A stretch of 64,000 nucleotides of DNA from Pseudonocardia hierapolitana (GCF_007994075.1 NZ_VIWU01000001.1:5146001-5210000); one strand, 5' to 3'. Positions 8,981 to 17,817 are shown, numbered from the stretch's first letter. The notes: generated from the sequence alone by a model not told the origin. Translations and numbers: made by a program.

Positions 8981-10237
8981 ATGACTCGAATCGTCGTGAT
9001 CGGACAGGGCTACGTCGGGCTGCCTCTCGCGGTTCGCGCGGTCGAGGTGGGGTTCGAGGTCGTGGGCTACGACACCGACAAGCGTCGTGTGGATCTGCTC
9101 CAACGCGCGAAAACGTTCATCGACGATGTCACCGATGCGCAGCTGGCGACGATGCTGGCCTCCGGCCGGTATCGCCCCACGGCGGACGCCACGGTTCTCG
9201 CAGGGTTCGACGTCGCGGTCGTGTCGGTCCCGACGCCGCTGCGAGACGGTGTGCCGGACCTGAGCTACGTCAAGGCCGCCGCCGTCGAGCTCGGCCCGCA
9301 CTTGCGGACCGGCTGCTGCGTGGTGTTGGAGTCGACGACGTATCCCGGCACCACGGAGGACGTCTTCATCCCGCTGCTGGAGGCGGGGAGTGCGCTGCGA
9401 GCTGGGCGCGACTACTGCGTCGGGTACAGCCCGGAGCGGATCGATCCGGGCAACCCGAGATGGACGCTGAAGAACACGCCGAAGATCGTGTCCGGGTTGG
9501 ATGAGCGGTCGCTCGATGCGGTCGTCGGGTTCTACGAGCAGCTGGTCGACCAGGTCGTGCCGGTCCGGACGATCCGCGAGGCCGAGCTGGCCAAGTTGCT
9601 GGAGAACACGTTCCGGCACGTGAACATCGCGCTGGTGAACGAGCTCGCGATGTACTGCCACGGGCTCGGGATCGATATCTGGTCGGTCCTCGATGCCGCG
9701 GCGTCCAAGCCGTTCGGGTTCATGAAGTTCACCCCCGGGCCCGGCGTCGGCGGCCACTGCCTCCCGATCGATCCCTCCTACCTGCAGTGGCAGGTGCGGC
9801 GCGCGGTGGGGAGCAACTTCCGGTTCATCGACATCGCCAACGACATCAACGATCACATGCCGGACTACGTCGTCACGCGCGTGGCCGAGCACCTGAACCG
9901 CAGGTACAAGGCCGTCAACGGCAGCTCGATCCTGCTGGTCGGCCTCGCCTACAAGGCGAACTCGGGCGATGCCCGCCAGTCGCCGGCACTCGAGGTCGCA
10001 CGCCGGCTGGCGGATCGCGGGGCCCTGCTCACCGCCGTGGATCCGCTGATCGATCCCCAGCAGGTGCCGCCGTTCGTCCGCGTCGTGCCGCTCACGACCG
10101 AGCACGTCGAGTGTGCCGACCTCGTGCTCGTGCTCACCGACCACGACGCGCTGGACTGGTCACTGCTCGAACGGTGGTCCGCCCGCATCCTCGACACGCG
10201 CAACCGGGTCAGGTCGGCCGAGGCGGAGCGACTGTGA
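8981..10237 (+). CDS. UDP-sugar 6-dehydrogenase (UDP-GlcNAc/UDP-Glc type), copy 2
   Basis: 418 residues. The N-terminal Rossmann motif is VVIGQGYVGLPLA, followed by VSVPTPLRDG, the LESTTYPGTT segment, the catalytic Lys in AELAKLLENTFR and the catalytic Cys at about 260 in GPGVGGHCLPIDPSYL, which matches the canonical family motif better than copy 1. It ends with a UDP-binding domain (GLAYKANSGDARQSP). The GAGGGGG site and 16-base gap after the epimerase put it in the same operon. The family member closest in motif is the UDP-N-acetylglucosamine 6-dehydrogenase (WbpA-like) group. Two distinct dehydrogenases suggest two uronic acids in the polymer. Confidence 0.87.
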   Translation: MTRIVVIGQGYVGLPLAVRAVEVGFEVVGYDTDKRRVDLLQRAKTFIDDVTDAQLATMLASGRYRPTADATVLAGFDVAVVSVPTPLRDGVPDLSYVKAAAVELGPHLRTGCCVVLESTTYPGTTEDVFIPLLEAGSALRAGRDYCVGYSPERIDPGNPRWTLKNTPKIVSGLDERSLDAVVGFYEQLVDQVVPVRTIREAELAKLLENTFRHVNIALVNELAMYCHGLGIDIWSVLDAAASKPFGFMKFTPGPGVGGHCLPIDPSYLQWQVRRAVGSNFRFIDIANDINDHMPDYVVTRVAEHLNRRYKAVNGSSILLVGLAYKANSGDARQSPALEVARRLADRGALLTAVDPLIDPQQVPPFVRVVPLTTEHVECADLVLVLTDHDALDWSLLERWSARILDTRNRVRSAEAERL

Positions 10238-10295
10238 CCCTGTGCCCGCCCGCCGGGTGCGGCCGCCGCGGCCCTGTCGACTATCGTCCTCGCAC

Positions 10296-10571
10296 GTGAG
10301 CGTGTGGGAGACGATCCTCTACTTCGTGGTGCCCTCGGTGGCGTTGTACCTGGGTATCGCGCTGCTGGTGGTCGCACCGCGGATGGCCCGCAGGCCCCGA
10401 TACCGGGTGGGGCAGCCGTGGCCCCACGAGCCGATGTGGTGGACCGCCAACCCGCAGGGCGCGCACCTGCCGCCCGTCGACCACTCAGATGATCACACCG
10501 CCGACCGCGGCCCCGCCCTCGTGGGTGCGCGCGCCGGCGCCGAGCGAGGAGGTGCCCGTGGCAGCTGGTGA
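10296..10571 (+). CDS. Small single-span membrane protein, unknown function
   Basis: 91 residues beginning with a hydrophobic helix (ILYFVVPSVALYLGIALLVVA), followed by a short positively charged stretch (RMARRPRYRVG) and PWPHEPMWWTANPQG, so the N-terminus is probably outside and the tail in the cytoplasm. The tail becomes low-complexity Ala/Gly/Arg where it overlaps the next gene. Small proteins of this kind precede DUF5130 genes in other actinobacteria, which supports expression. No function is known to me. The GTG at 10296 begins the helix. Confidence 0.6.
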   Translation: MSVWETILYFVVPSVALYLGIALLVVAPRMARRPRYRVGQPWPHEPMWWTANPQGAHLPPVDHSDDHTADRGPALVGARAGAERGGARGSW

Positions 10572-11082
10572 GGCACACCCGGGTAGCACCACCGACCACG
10601 GCGGCACCGGCACCGCCGTCGTCCGGCCGGGCAGCGAGGACCTGCCCGTCGGGGCGGTCGTCACGGCGTCGGGCCGGATCTCGCGCGCGGAGGAGTACCA
10701 GGAGCCGTCACGGGCCGAGCAGCCGTTCACCCCGGTCCAGATGGCCCGCCTCGACGAGGCGCTCACCCTCGCCAGCCGCGAGACCGGCCTGCTCTTCAGC
10801 GTGTACCTCGGTGACCTCGGCCCCGACCCGTCGGCCCGCGTGGCCGCGTTGCACGACCAGCTCGAGGGCTCCGCCGACGCCGTGCTCGTGGCCGTGAGCC
10901 CGGAGCAGCGGTTCGTCGAGGTGCTCAGCGGTGCCGAGGCCCGCACCCGCCTGCCCGACCGCGGCGCCAAGCTCGCCGTCATGAGCATGGTGGCCTCCTT
11001 CAAGGAGGGCGACCTGCTCGGTGGCCTGCTGAGCGGCCTGCGCATGCTGGCCGACCAGGCCGGCGCCCGCCGCACCCGCTGA
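10558..11082 (+). CDS. DUF5130 family protein
   Basis: 174 residues from the GTG at 10558, which follows GAGGAGG by five bases; an in-frame ATG at 10489 inside the previous gene is possible. A polar Gly/Ser/Thr-rich N-terminus precedes a compact domain: FTPVQMARLDEALTLAS, LLFSVYLGDLG, ADAVLVAVSPEQRFVEVLSG and a C-terminal Gly/Leu-rich helix (EGDLLGGLLSGLRMLAD). This pattern resembles TPM-like stress domains and matches actinobacterial DUF5130 proteins. No enzyme motif is visible. It overlaps the small membrane protein gene by 14 bases, so the two are co-translated and may form one membrane-associated unit. Confidence 0.7.
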   Translation: MAAGEAHPGSTTDHGGTGTAVVRPGSEDLPVGAVVTASGRISRAEEYQEPSRAEQPFTPVQMARLDEALTLASRETGLLFSVYLGDLGPDPSARVAALHDQLEGSADAVLVAVSPEQRFVEVLSGAEARTRLPDRGAKLAVMSMVASFKEGDLLGGLLSGLRMLADQAGARRTR

Positions 11083-11288
11083 GCTCGCCCTCCGAAGGCA
11101 GGCCGCCGTTTCCCGACCGCTCACCGTGGGGTTCCCGGCTCATGCGCGGAGCGCGACCGGTGACAGATCAGCCGTAACCTTCGAGCTTCGCCCCGAGTTG
11201 GCGGTGGTCGACGCAGTGGCCCACGTCGCATACTGTGCGTCCACGGCCTTCTCAGAGGGCCACGGACTGATGAAGGGCAGGGACCTAC

Positions 11289-11642
11289 ATGGGTGACGCG
11301 GCAACGGGACACTCAGCCGGCGATGGGCAGCGTCGCGGCCGGCGGGGCACTGCCGGCTCGTCCGTCCTCACGCCACCCACGGGTATGCCGGTCATCCCGA
11401 ACCTCGAGAGCTCCCTCCCGGTGCAGCGGCGGGAGTCCCTGCCGATCCCCGCCGACCCGCCGCAGCCGCCCGCGCAGCACACCGTCGTCGATCCGTGCAC
11501 GTGCGGCCACGGTCCCGAGGCGCACGAGCACTACCGGCCCGGTTCCGACTGCGGCGCCTGCGGCCGCAGGGCCTGCGCCGAGTACCGCCCGGCCAACAGC
11601 GCCTGGCGCCGCTTCCTGCGCAGCATGGGGTTCACCCACTGA
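11289..11642 (+). CDS. Small Cys/His-rich protein, putative metal-binding
   Basis: 117 residues. A Pro/Arg-rich disordered N-terminus is followed by a compact segment with CTCGHG, HEHYRPG, CGACG and CAEY, giving five Cys and several His that could hold a zinc ion. It ends with RFLRSMGFTH. Similar short proteins sit upstream of lipB in actinomycetes, but I know of no assigned role. ATG 11289 follows a weak GCAGGG site. The stop lies three bases before the lipB start, so it is cotranscribed with lipB. Confidence 0.55.
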   Translation: MGDAATGHSAGDGQRRGRRGTAGSSVLTPPTGMPVIPNLESSLPVQRRESLPIPADPPQPPAQHTVVDPCTCGHGPEAHEHYRPGSDCGACGRRACAEYRPANSAWRRFLRSMGFTH

Positions 11643-11644
11643 CG

Positions 11645-12349
11645 GTGCAGGTCTTCCCCGGCCTCAGCAGGGTCGACCTGGGCGAGGTCGAGTACGAGGC
11701 GGCCGTCGCGGCCATGCACGGCTGGGTTGCGCAGTGCCAGGCAGGCACCGCGGGCGACCGGCTGTTCCTGCTGTCCCACCCACCGGTCGTCACCTACGGC
11801 TCGAGGACCTCGCCCGCCGACCTCCCCGCAGCCGCGTCCGGGCTGCCCGTGGTCGAGGTCGACCGCGGCGGGCAGGCCACCTACCACGGCCCCGGCCAGA
11901 TCGTCGGTTACCTCGTGGCCAACGTGCGCGAGCGCGGCCCTGCCGACGTCGTCCGCTGGATGGAGCAGGGCATCATCGCCGCCCTGGCCGAGCTGGGCGT
12001 CCCCGCCGTCCGCAGGCAGACCCCGCCCGGCGGATCCAGCCTCGTCGGCGTGTGGACACCGCGAGCGGGCCTCTCCCAGGCCCGCTCGCACGCCGCGGCG
12101 GAGCCGCGGCAAACGGACACAGTCCATCGCAAGATCGCGTCGATCGGCATGCGGATCCGCGGCGGGGTCAGCAGCCACGGCTTCGCCCTGAACGTCGACC
12201 CGGACATGACGGCCTTCGACCAGTTCGTCTCCTGCGGCCTGGCCGACCCGATCACGTCCCTGCAGGTGCTGGCCGAGGAGCGAGGCGAGAAGGCCCCGCA
12301 TGAGGACGAGGTCCGCGACGCCCTCGCGAAGGCGTTGGGCGCCTCCTGA
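11645..12349 (+). CDS. lipB: Octanoyl-[ACP]:protein N-octanoyltransferase
   Basis: 234 residues. LipB moves octanoate from acyl carrier protein to lipoyl domains of 2-oxoacid dehydrogenases. Family motifs are present in order: FLLSHPPVVTYG, EVDRGGQATYHGPGQIVGYL, GVW, RKIASIGMRI with the catalytic Lys (about 163), SSHGFALNVDPD, and VSCGLAD with the catalytic Cys (about 197). The GTG at 11645 is the first start fitting the N-terminus. Between GVW and RKI there are 24 residues where M. tuberculosis LipB, as I recall it, has about six; the excess is encoded by two perfect hairpins. Both catalytic residues survive, so it is probably active. lipA is not adjacent. Confidence 0.9.
   Translation: MQVFPGLSRVDLGEVEYEAAVAAMHGWVAQCQAGTAGDRLFLLSHPPVVTYGSRTSPADLPAAASGLPVVEVDRGGQATYHGPGQIVGYLVANVRERGPADVVRWMEQGIIAALAELGVPAVRRQTPPGGSSLVGVWTPRAGLSQARSHAAAEPRQTDTVHRKIASIGMRIRGGVSSHGFALNVDPDMTAFDQFVSCGLADPITSLQVLAEERGEKAPHEDEVRDALAKALGAS
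12061..12110. repeat. Double-hairpin insertion inside the lipB coding sequence
   Basis: Two stem-loops lie back to back in frame. The first has perfect 12-base arms (12061-12072 GCGAGCGGGCCT, 12078-12089) and a 5-base loop. The second has 8-base arms (12092-12099 and 12103-12110, GCCGCGGC) and a 3-base loop. They encode roughly residues 139-156 of LipB, coinciding with the segment absent from typical LipB proteins, just before the catalytic lysine loop. This resembles palindromic elements inserted in frame into protein genes. Confidence 0.7.
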
Positions 12350-12351
12350 GT

Positions 12352-12408
12352 TCCGACGAGCGGCGCGTTCGTCGGATGGGTTCCGACGAGCGCGCCGTTC
12401 GTCGGAAC
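12352..12408. repeat. Dispersed TTCCGACGA dyad repeat, copy 1 (tandem hairpins)
   Basis: Two successive hairpins: 12352-12376 (11-base stem with one G-T pair, 3-base loop) and 12380-12408 (13-base stem, 3-base loop). Each begins with TCCGACGA and ends with TCGTCGGA. It lies between the convergent lipB and pepN stops, so it could act as a bidirectional terminator. A second copy is at 38341-38397. Confidence 0.7.
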
Positions 12409-12422
12409 GTGCGCGGGTGGGG

Positions 12423-14960
12423 CTAGGACTTGTCGAACTCCCGTGCGCCGAGCGCGCGGACGATGCCGGCCCGGCCTTCGGAGACCAGGCGGCGCAGGGC
12501 GGGCGGGTGGGACTCGTCGGCCAGCCACGCGTCGGCGGCCTCGACCGTGGACTTGTCCACCGACCACGACGGGAACAGGCCCACCACGACCTGCTGGGCC
12601 CGCTCGCTCGTGCGCCGGGACCACACCTCGGCCACCTCGGCGAAGTAGCGCTCCACGTACCCGCCGAGCAGCCCGCGCTGGACCGGGTGCGAGAAGCCGC
12701 TGATGATCGCCTCCTGCACGGCGTTCGGGATGTCGTCGTCGTGCACGGCCCGGGTCCAGGCCCGCTCCTTGGCCGCGGCCGTCGGGATCAGCGCGCGGGC
12801 GCGCTCGGCCTGCCGCTGCCCGGTGGAGGTGGGGTCGCGTTCCAGCTCGGCGTCGATCTCCGGCTCACGGGCGTAGCCGTGCGCCACCAGCGCGTGCAGG
12901 AGCCGCCAGCGCAGGTCGGTGTCGACGGTCAGCCCGTCCGGCACGTCGACGTCGTCCAGCCAGCCGCGCATCCCGTCGAGCACCGTCGTGTAGAGGACGC
13001 TGCCGGTGAGCGCGTTGACCACCGCCAGCTGCGCGTCGGAGCCCGCGGGCGCGGTGTCCAGGCGGAACAGCAGCGCGTCGACCAGCATCGGCCAGCCGCG
13101 CTCAGCGGCCCACTGCTCGTCGGCGTAGGACGCCACCGCGGTCTGCGCCTGCATCAGCAGCCGCTGCACCACGCCCACCTCGGACTCGGCGCCGAACCCG
13201 CCGGCCACCAGCGCCGCGAAGTCGCGCGCCTTGAGCTCGGCCTCGCGGGTCATCTCCCATGCGGCCGACCAGCACAGCGTGCGGGGCAGCGGCTCGGCGA
13301 TGTCGCCGATGCGGTCGACGAGCGTGGCGAGGGACCCCGGGTCGAGGCGAAGGGCGCAGTAGGTCAGGTCGTCGTCGTTGACCAGCACGAGCTTGCCCCG
13401 GGGCACCCCGACGAGCTCCGGCACCTCGGTGCGCTCGCCCGACACGTCGACCTCGACGCGGTGGGTGCGCACGAGCTTGCCGTCGCGGTCGTCGTAGACG
13501 CCCACGGCGAGCCGGTGGGTGCGCAGCTCGCCCGCGCCGGGCCGCGCGCCGCCCTGCACCACGGCGAACCGGGTGAACCGGCCCTCGTCGTCCAGCTCGA
13601 ACGACGGGCGCAGCAGGTTCAGCCCCGTGGTCTTCAGCCACTGGGTTCCCCAGTCGGACAGGTCGCGGCCCGACGACTCCTCGAGCGCCTTGATCAGATC
13701 GTCGAAGGTGGCGTTGCCCCACGCGTGCCGCTGGAAGTAGGTGCGCAGGCCCGCGAGGAACGGCTCCAGCCCGACGTACGCGACGAGCTGCTTGAGCACT
13801 GACGCGCCCTTGGCGTACGTGATGCCGTCGAAGTTCACCTCGACGGCCTGCACGTCCGGGATGTCGGCGGCGACGGGGTGCGTGGAGGGCAGCTGGTCCT
13901 GCCGGTAGGCCCACGACTTCTCCACGTTCGCGAACGTGGTCCACGCGTTGCGGTACTCGGTGGCCTCGGCCTGGCAGATCACCGACGCCCATGTGGCGAA
14001 CGACTCGTTCAGCCACAGATCGTCCCACCAGCGCATGGTGACCAGGTCGCCGAACCACATGTGCGCCATCTCGTGCAGCACGGTCTCGGCCCTGCGCTCG
14101 TAGAGGAAGCGGGTGACGCGGGAGCGGAAGACGTAGTCCTCGAGGAACGTCACCGCGCCCGCGTTCTCCATGGCGCCCGCGTTGAACTCGGGCACGAACA
14201 GCTGGTCGTACTTGCCGAACGGGTACCGCACCCCGAAGTTGCGGTGGTAGAAGTCGAAACCCTGCTTGGTCTCGGTGAACAGCCGCTCGGCGTCCATGTG
14301 CTCGGCGAGCGAGGCGCGGCAGTAGATGCCGAGCGGGATCCCGTCGTGTTCGTCGCGCCACTCGCTGTACGGGCCCGCGATCAGTGCCACCAGGTAGGTG
14401 CTCATGACCTCGGTGGTGGCGAACCGGTGCACTCCGTCCGCGACGCTCTCGGCGGCCGCGTTGGAGACGACCTTCCAGTCCTGCGGCGCGGTGACCGTGA
14501 GCGTGTAGCGCGCCTTGAGGTCGGGCTGGTCGAAGCAGGCGAACATGCGCTTCGCGTCGGCCGTCTCGAACTGGGAGTACAGGTAGACGGCGCCGTCGAC
14601 CGGGTCGACGAACCGGTGCAGACCCTCACCGGTGTTCATGTACCGGCCGGTGGCCACGACCCGCACTTCGTTGTCGGCGGCGAGCCCGGGCAGCGCGATC
14701 CCGTCCTCCTCGCGGTAGCCGGACACGTCGAGCGGCTCGCCGTTCAGCGTGGCCTCGGCGACCCCGGCACCCACGAAGTCGATCCAGCTCTCGGCGCCGG
14801 GCTCGGCGCAGCGGAAGCGGACGGTCGTCGTGGTGGCGAACGTCGCGTCGCCCGGCTTTCCAGCGCCGTCGGTGAGGTCGAGCTCGACGGCGTAGTCGAC
14901 GACCTCCAGCAGCGCGGCCCGGCGCTCGGCGTCGGTGCGGGTCAGGTTGGGAGGGGCCAT
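12423..14960 (-). CDS. pepN: Aminopeptidase N, M1 family zinc metallopeptidase
   Basis: 845 residues, the usual length for actinobacterial PepN. It has an N-terminal beta domain, the exopeptidase motif GAMEN at 262-266, the zinc motif HEMAH at 296-300 with the third ligand Glu at 319 ([10 protein letters not shown]), and an all-helical ERAP1-like C-terminal domain. There is no signal peptide, so it removes N-terminal amino acids from peptides in the cytoplasm. The ATG at 14960 is chosen because [15 protein letters not shown] opens the conserved domain and is preceded by a purine-rich site; upstream frame to 15884 is antisense to the next gene. It is divergent from the nitroreductase-like gene. 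Confidence 0.93.
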   Translation of the reverse strand: MAPPNLTRTDAERRAALLEVVDYAVELDLTDGAGKPGDATFATTTTVRFRCAEPGAESWIDFVGAGVAEATLNGEPLDVSGYREEDGIALPGLAADNEVRVVATGRYMNTGEGLHRFVDPVDGAVYLYSQFETADAKRMFACFDQPDLKARYTLTVTAPQDWKVVSNAAAESVADGVHRFATTEVMSTYLVALIAGPYSEWRDEHDGIPLGIYCRASLAEHMDAERLFTETKQGFDFYHRNFGVRYPFGKYDQLFVPEFNAGAMENAGAVTFLEDYVFRSRVTRFLYERRAETVLHEMAHMWFGDLVTMRWWDDLWLNESFATWASVICQAEATEYRNAWTTFANVEKSWAYRQDQLPSTHPVAADIPDVQAVEVNFDGITYAKGASVLKQLVAYVGLEPFLAGLRTYFQRHAWGNATFDDLIKALEESSGRDLSDWGTQWLKTTGLNLLRPSFELDDEGRFTRFAVVQGGARPGAGELRTHRLAVGVYDDRDGKLVRTHRVEVDVSGERTEVPELVGVPRGKLVLVNDDDLTYCALRLDPGSLATLVDRIGDIAEPLPRTLCWSAAWEMTREAELKARDFAALVAGGFGAESEVGVVQRLLMQAQTAVASYADEQWAAERGWPMLVDALLFRLDTAPAGSDAQLAVVNALTGSVLYTTVLDGMRGWLDDVDVPDGLTVDTDLRWRLLHALVAHGYAREPEIDAELERDPTSTGQRQAERARALIPTAAAKERAWTRAVHDDDIPNAVQEAIISGFSHPVQRGLLGGYVERYFAEVAEVWSRRTSERAQQVVVGLFPSWSVDKSTVEAADAWLADESHPPALRRLVSEGRAGIVRALGAREFDKS

Positions 14961-15122
14961 ACGGACTCGGCACTCCTGGGTCGGTGGGACGGCTCGGACT
15001 GGCTGCCGATCCAACCACGTGAGCTCGGCGCGCGCCGTCGAGATCGGGCACGTCACGGAATGCCGGGTACACCCATCGGGTTGGTGCCGGGGAACAGCGA
15101 GCACCTGACCCGAGGAGTGGCC

Positions 15123-15740
15123 GTGACGAGTGCCGGTGAGACCGCCCGCGTCGACTTCTGGTTCGACCCGCTCTGCCCGTGGGCGTGGATCACGTCCCGC
15201 TGGATGCTCGAGGTGCGCCAGGTCCGCGACATCGAGCTCAAGTGGCACGTCATGAGCCTCTCCGTGCTCAACGAGGGCCGTGACCTGCCCGAGCGCTACC
15301 GCGAGGTGATGGACCGCGGATGGGGCCCGGTCCGCGTCGCGATCGCCGCCGCCCGCGCCGAGGGTGACGAGATCCTCGAACCGCTCTACACCGCCCTCGG
15401 CACCCGCATCCACAACCAGGGCAACAAGGACTTCGACGTCGTGATCAAGGAGGCGCTCGCCGAGCTGGGCCTGCCCCCCGCCCTCGCCGAGGCCGCCACC
15501 AGCACCGAGTACGACGAGGAGCTCAAGGCGAGCCACCACCGCGGCATGGACCCGGTGGGCCTCGACGTCGGCACTCCGACCATCCACGTCGACGGGACGG
15601 CCTTCTTCGGCCCTGTGCTCTCCCGCATCCCGCGGGGCGAAGACGCCGGTCGCGTCTTCGACGGCGCCCGCCTGCTCGCGTCCTACCCCCACTTCTTCGA
15701 GCTGAAGCGCACCCGCACGGAGGACCCGGCGTTCGACTAG
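15123..15740 (+). CDS. Mycothiol-dependent nitroreductase-like DsbA-family protein
   Basis: 205 residues with a DsbA/thioredoxin-like fold. The motif [20 protein letters not shown] has the redox Cys in CPWA, followed by [17 protein letters not shown] and a cis-Pro region GTPTIHVDG. This matches the mycobacterial Rv2466c family, mycothiol-using oxidoreductases that respond to oxidative stress. The second Cys of a CxxC pair is replaced by Ala here, so a monothiol mechanism is expected. GTG 15123 lies five bases after GAGGAG; GTG 15117 is the alternative. A degenerate copy of its 3' part occurs at 16547-16660. It is followed by a strong hairpin. Confidence 0.85.
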   Translation: MTSAGETARVDFWFDPLCPWAWITSRWMLEVRQVRDIELKWHVMSLSVLNEGRDLPERYREVMDRGWGPVRVAIAAARAEGDEILEPLYTALGTRIHNQGNKDFDVVIKEALAELGLPPALAEAATSTEYDEELKASHHRGMDPVGLDVGTPTIHVDGTAFFGPVLSRIPRGEDAGRVFDGARLLASYPHFFELKRTRTEDPAFD

Positions 15741-15766
15741 CCGGCCCGAACCGCACCCCGTTTCCG

Positions 15767-15795
15767 CCCACGCGCCTCGTCGATGGGCGCGTGGG
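15767..15795. terminator. Hairpin terminator candidate
   Basis: CCCACGCGCC (15767-15776) and GGCGCGTGGG (15786-15795) form a perfect 10-base stem with a 9-base loop, 27 bases after the nitroreductase-like stop. There is no T-run, as usual in high-GC actinobacteria. The rest of the 306-base gap to 16046 shows no credible coding frame. Confidence 0.5.
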
Positions 15796-16046
15796 CCGAG
15801 AAGGGGGTGCGGGCCGGAGGCGAGGTACGTCAGAGGGACTGCTCGCGCACCTCGATTCGGCGGACGCACCCTGTTCTCGGCCATGCGCGCCGTCCACGGG
15901 TCGCGTCGGCCGACTTGCGGTGCGCCACTGGAGCCGGGATGGGGCCCTCGGCGTGAAGCTGGCAGGGCCGGTTAACGCATCAGCAGAGGAGCACGAGATC
16001 CACACAGGTCTCGGCTCCCCAACCACGGATCGGAGAGTGCCCCGGC

Positions 16047-16424
16047 GTGGGAATCCTCGACGGCATCATCGGCAATGCGTCCCGAATCGACCCGGCCGCG
16101 GCGGCACGGGAGTATGGCCGGCTCCTGGCTCACGGGGAGCAGGTGCACGCGGCGTACCAGCTCGTGCGGGACGCGTTCCTGTTCACCGACCGCCGGCTCA
16201 TTCTCGTCGACAAGCAGGGTATGACCGGACGTAAGGTCGAGTACCACACCGTGCCGTACCGGAGCATCACGCACTTCAGCGTGGAGACTGCGGGTACGTT
16301 CGATCTGGACGCCGAGCTGAAGATCTGGCTCTCCGGCAGCCCGACGCCCATCGCCAAGCAGTTCGGCAAAGGGGTCGACGTCTACGAGGTGCAGGCACTC
16401 CTGAGCGCGTTCGTCACGCGCTGA
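16047..16424 (+). CDS. Bacterial PH-domain protein (YdjW/DUF1696-like)
   Basis: 125 residues forming one bacterial pleckstrin-homology fold: GEQVHAAYQLVRDAFLFTDR, then RRLILVDKQGMTGRKVEY, VPYRSITHFSVETAGTFDLD and ELKIWLSG, ending with YEVQALLSAF. This repeat of strands plus the FTDRRLILVD signature is characteristic of the bPH_1 family. No membrane segment is present. Function in bacteria is unknown; stress- and membrane-associated roles have been suggested for relatives. The GTG at 16047 has GGAGAG about ten bases upstream. Confidence 0.8.
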   Translation: MGILDGIIGNASRIDPAAAAREYGRLLAHGEQVHAAYQLVRDAFLFTDRRLILVDKQGMTGRKVEYHTVPYRSITHFSVETAGTFDLDAELKIWLSGSPTPIAKQFGKGVDVYEVQALLSAFVTR

Positions 16425-16438
16425 TCCCCGACCCCGAC

Positions 16439-16491
16439 GTCAGCAAAGCCACTTTCACGCCACGAGATGACATGAAAGTGGCTTCGCTGAC
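16439..16491. repeat. 19-bp inverted repeat after the PH-domain gene
   Basis: Arms 16439-16457 (GTCAGCAAAGCCACTTTCA) and 16473-16491 pair over 19 bases with one mismatch around a 15-base loop. It begins 15 bases after the stop codon. It may act as a terminator or be a dispersed palindromic element. Its AAAGCCACTTTCA core is unusually AT-rich for this DNA. Confidence 0.65.
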
Positions 16492-16502
16492 CTCGAGGGT
16501 CG

Positions 16503-16660
16503 GTAGCGGGTGATCAGGGCGTCGCGGAGGACGCCTGTCTCGAGCTCCTGCCGCCCTCCCTCGCCGAGGTTGCCACCAGCACCGACTACGACGAGGAACT
16601 CGGGGCGAGCCACCGGCCTGGCACGGATCCGGTGGGCCTGGATGTGGGCACCCGACCACC
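16503..16660. pseudogene. Mosaic of decayed fragments of two neighbouring genes
   Basis: Bases 16503-16548 closely match the 3' end of the CBS-domain gene (17820-17866), differing at about seven positions. Directly joined, 16547-16660 match bases 15470-15585 of the nitroreductase-like gene (encoding [20 protein letters not shown] and onward) at roughly 85% identity. The two pieces derive from genes of opposite strand and no start or full domain remains, so this is not a functional gene. With the inverted repeat beside it, it accounts for most of the 346 bases between the PH-domain gene and the next gene; the remainder (about 16661-16770) shows nothing but a ribosome site. Confidence 0.75.
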
Positions 16661-16770
16661 TATCAAGGCCCCGGTGCCGCGCCGGCGGCCTCGTCGAGGG
16701 TTCTGCGGACGCTCCGGGGAATGCCATGCTGATCAGGCGGAGCTACACGACGCCGTTCCGGGGGGCCAGC

Positions 16771-17805
16771 ATGAGTTTCTTTCGAAAGGCGAGACGGCAG
16801 CCGAGCCGTCATACCGAACTCGCCGAGCTCGACCAGATCGCACAGCAGGTATCCGGCCGGCTCAGCTCGGGGGCGCCGGGCACCGCCCTCGATCTGGCCC
16901 GGCGCGAACTCGTCCCGTTCGCCCTCGACTGCCTCGCTCGCCACGACGCGACGGTCGCCGCAGCGCCCAACGTCCTCTGGACCTGTGGCGAGGCGGCACT
17001 GGGCGGCGAGCAGCTCGACCTCACCGTGCATTTCTGGATGCGGGCGTTGCAGCTGGCCATCGTCCACGACGCGACCGAACAGCCGGCGACGCCCTTCCCG
17101 GCCAACGACATGCTGCTGCGCATCTTCGAGGCCGGCAAGAAGCAGAGCGACCGGCTGAAGCCGCTCGCCGACGCGCCAGCGGACCGCAAGATCCAGATGA
17201 TCTCGGAGCTGACCTGGCCCTACCTCCGATTCGCCACCGAGCTCCACACATCCGCTGCCGATCTGATGGCGTTGCTGCAGCGGATCGACAACACCGGAGT
17301 GCGGTTGGTGGCACTCGCGCTCGCCGATGTGACGCTCGACTCGGAGCAGTTCATCCCACCGCACGCCGTCGAGGGCCGGTTGGCGGCGCAGGAGACGCGG
17401 TTCCGCCTCGGGGTCCTGCTGTGCGAGGTGGAGCCCCGCAACTACGAGAACGCCGACCTGCACCTCCGCACGGGCCTCACCAGGCTCGTCGAGATGGAGC
17501 GGGGGTCCGGCGCGGTCGATGCGGACCGACTGACCCGCGCCTTGAACGCGCTCAAGCACCTGCTGGCCGGCGGCGGGCACTTCAGCCCGCTGCTCACCCT
17601 CGAGATGGCGTTCGACGGCCTGCAGCAGTTCGACAACTTCACCCTCGAGATACCGCAGGATCCGATCTTCCAGGCCGGGCTGAAGACCCGGATCACGCTC
17701 GACGGGATGGTGACCGGCTTCAGCCAGCGCCTGGGCCTCGTGCTCGACGCGCTCGACAGCAACACCCCCACCCGGCTCGACCAGATCGTCGGCGACCAGC
17801 AGTAG
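16771..17805 (+). CDS. Hypothetical helical protein
   Basis: 344 residues from the ATG at 16771, which follows a GGGGG tract; the frame is open upstream to 16510 but runs through the decayed mosaic. The protein is rich in Leu, Ala and Arg with helix-forming periodicity, no signal peptide and no membrane span. Recognisable stretches include LWTCGEAALGGEQLDLTVHF, LELRF-like repeats and TGLTRLVEME, reminiscent of tetratricopeptide-like or scaffolding proteins, but I recognise no family. Codon use is like its neighbours. It is convergent with the CBS gene 12 bases away. Confidence 0.65.
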   Translation: MSFFRKARRQPSRHTELAELDQIAQQVSGRLSSGAPGTALDLARRELVPFALDCLARHDATVAAAPNVLWTCGEAALGGEQLDLTVHFWMRALQLAIVHDATEQPATPFPANDMLLRIFEAGKKQSDRLKPLADAPADRKIQMISELTWPYLRFATELHTSAADLMALLQRIDNTGVRLVALALADVTLDSEQFIPPHAVEGRLAAQETRFRLGVLLCEVEPRNYENADLHLRTGLTRLVEMERGSGAVDADRLTRALNALKHLLAGGGHFSPLLTLEMAFDGLQQFDNFTLEIPQDPIFQAGLKTRITLDGMVTGFSQRLGLVLDALDSNTPTRLDQIVGDQQ

Positions 17806-17817
17806 GGCGCGGACGGG

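Noticed and set aside
12300..13802. 500-codon plus-strand open frame
   Set aside because: Antisense shadow of pepN.
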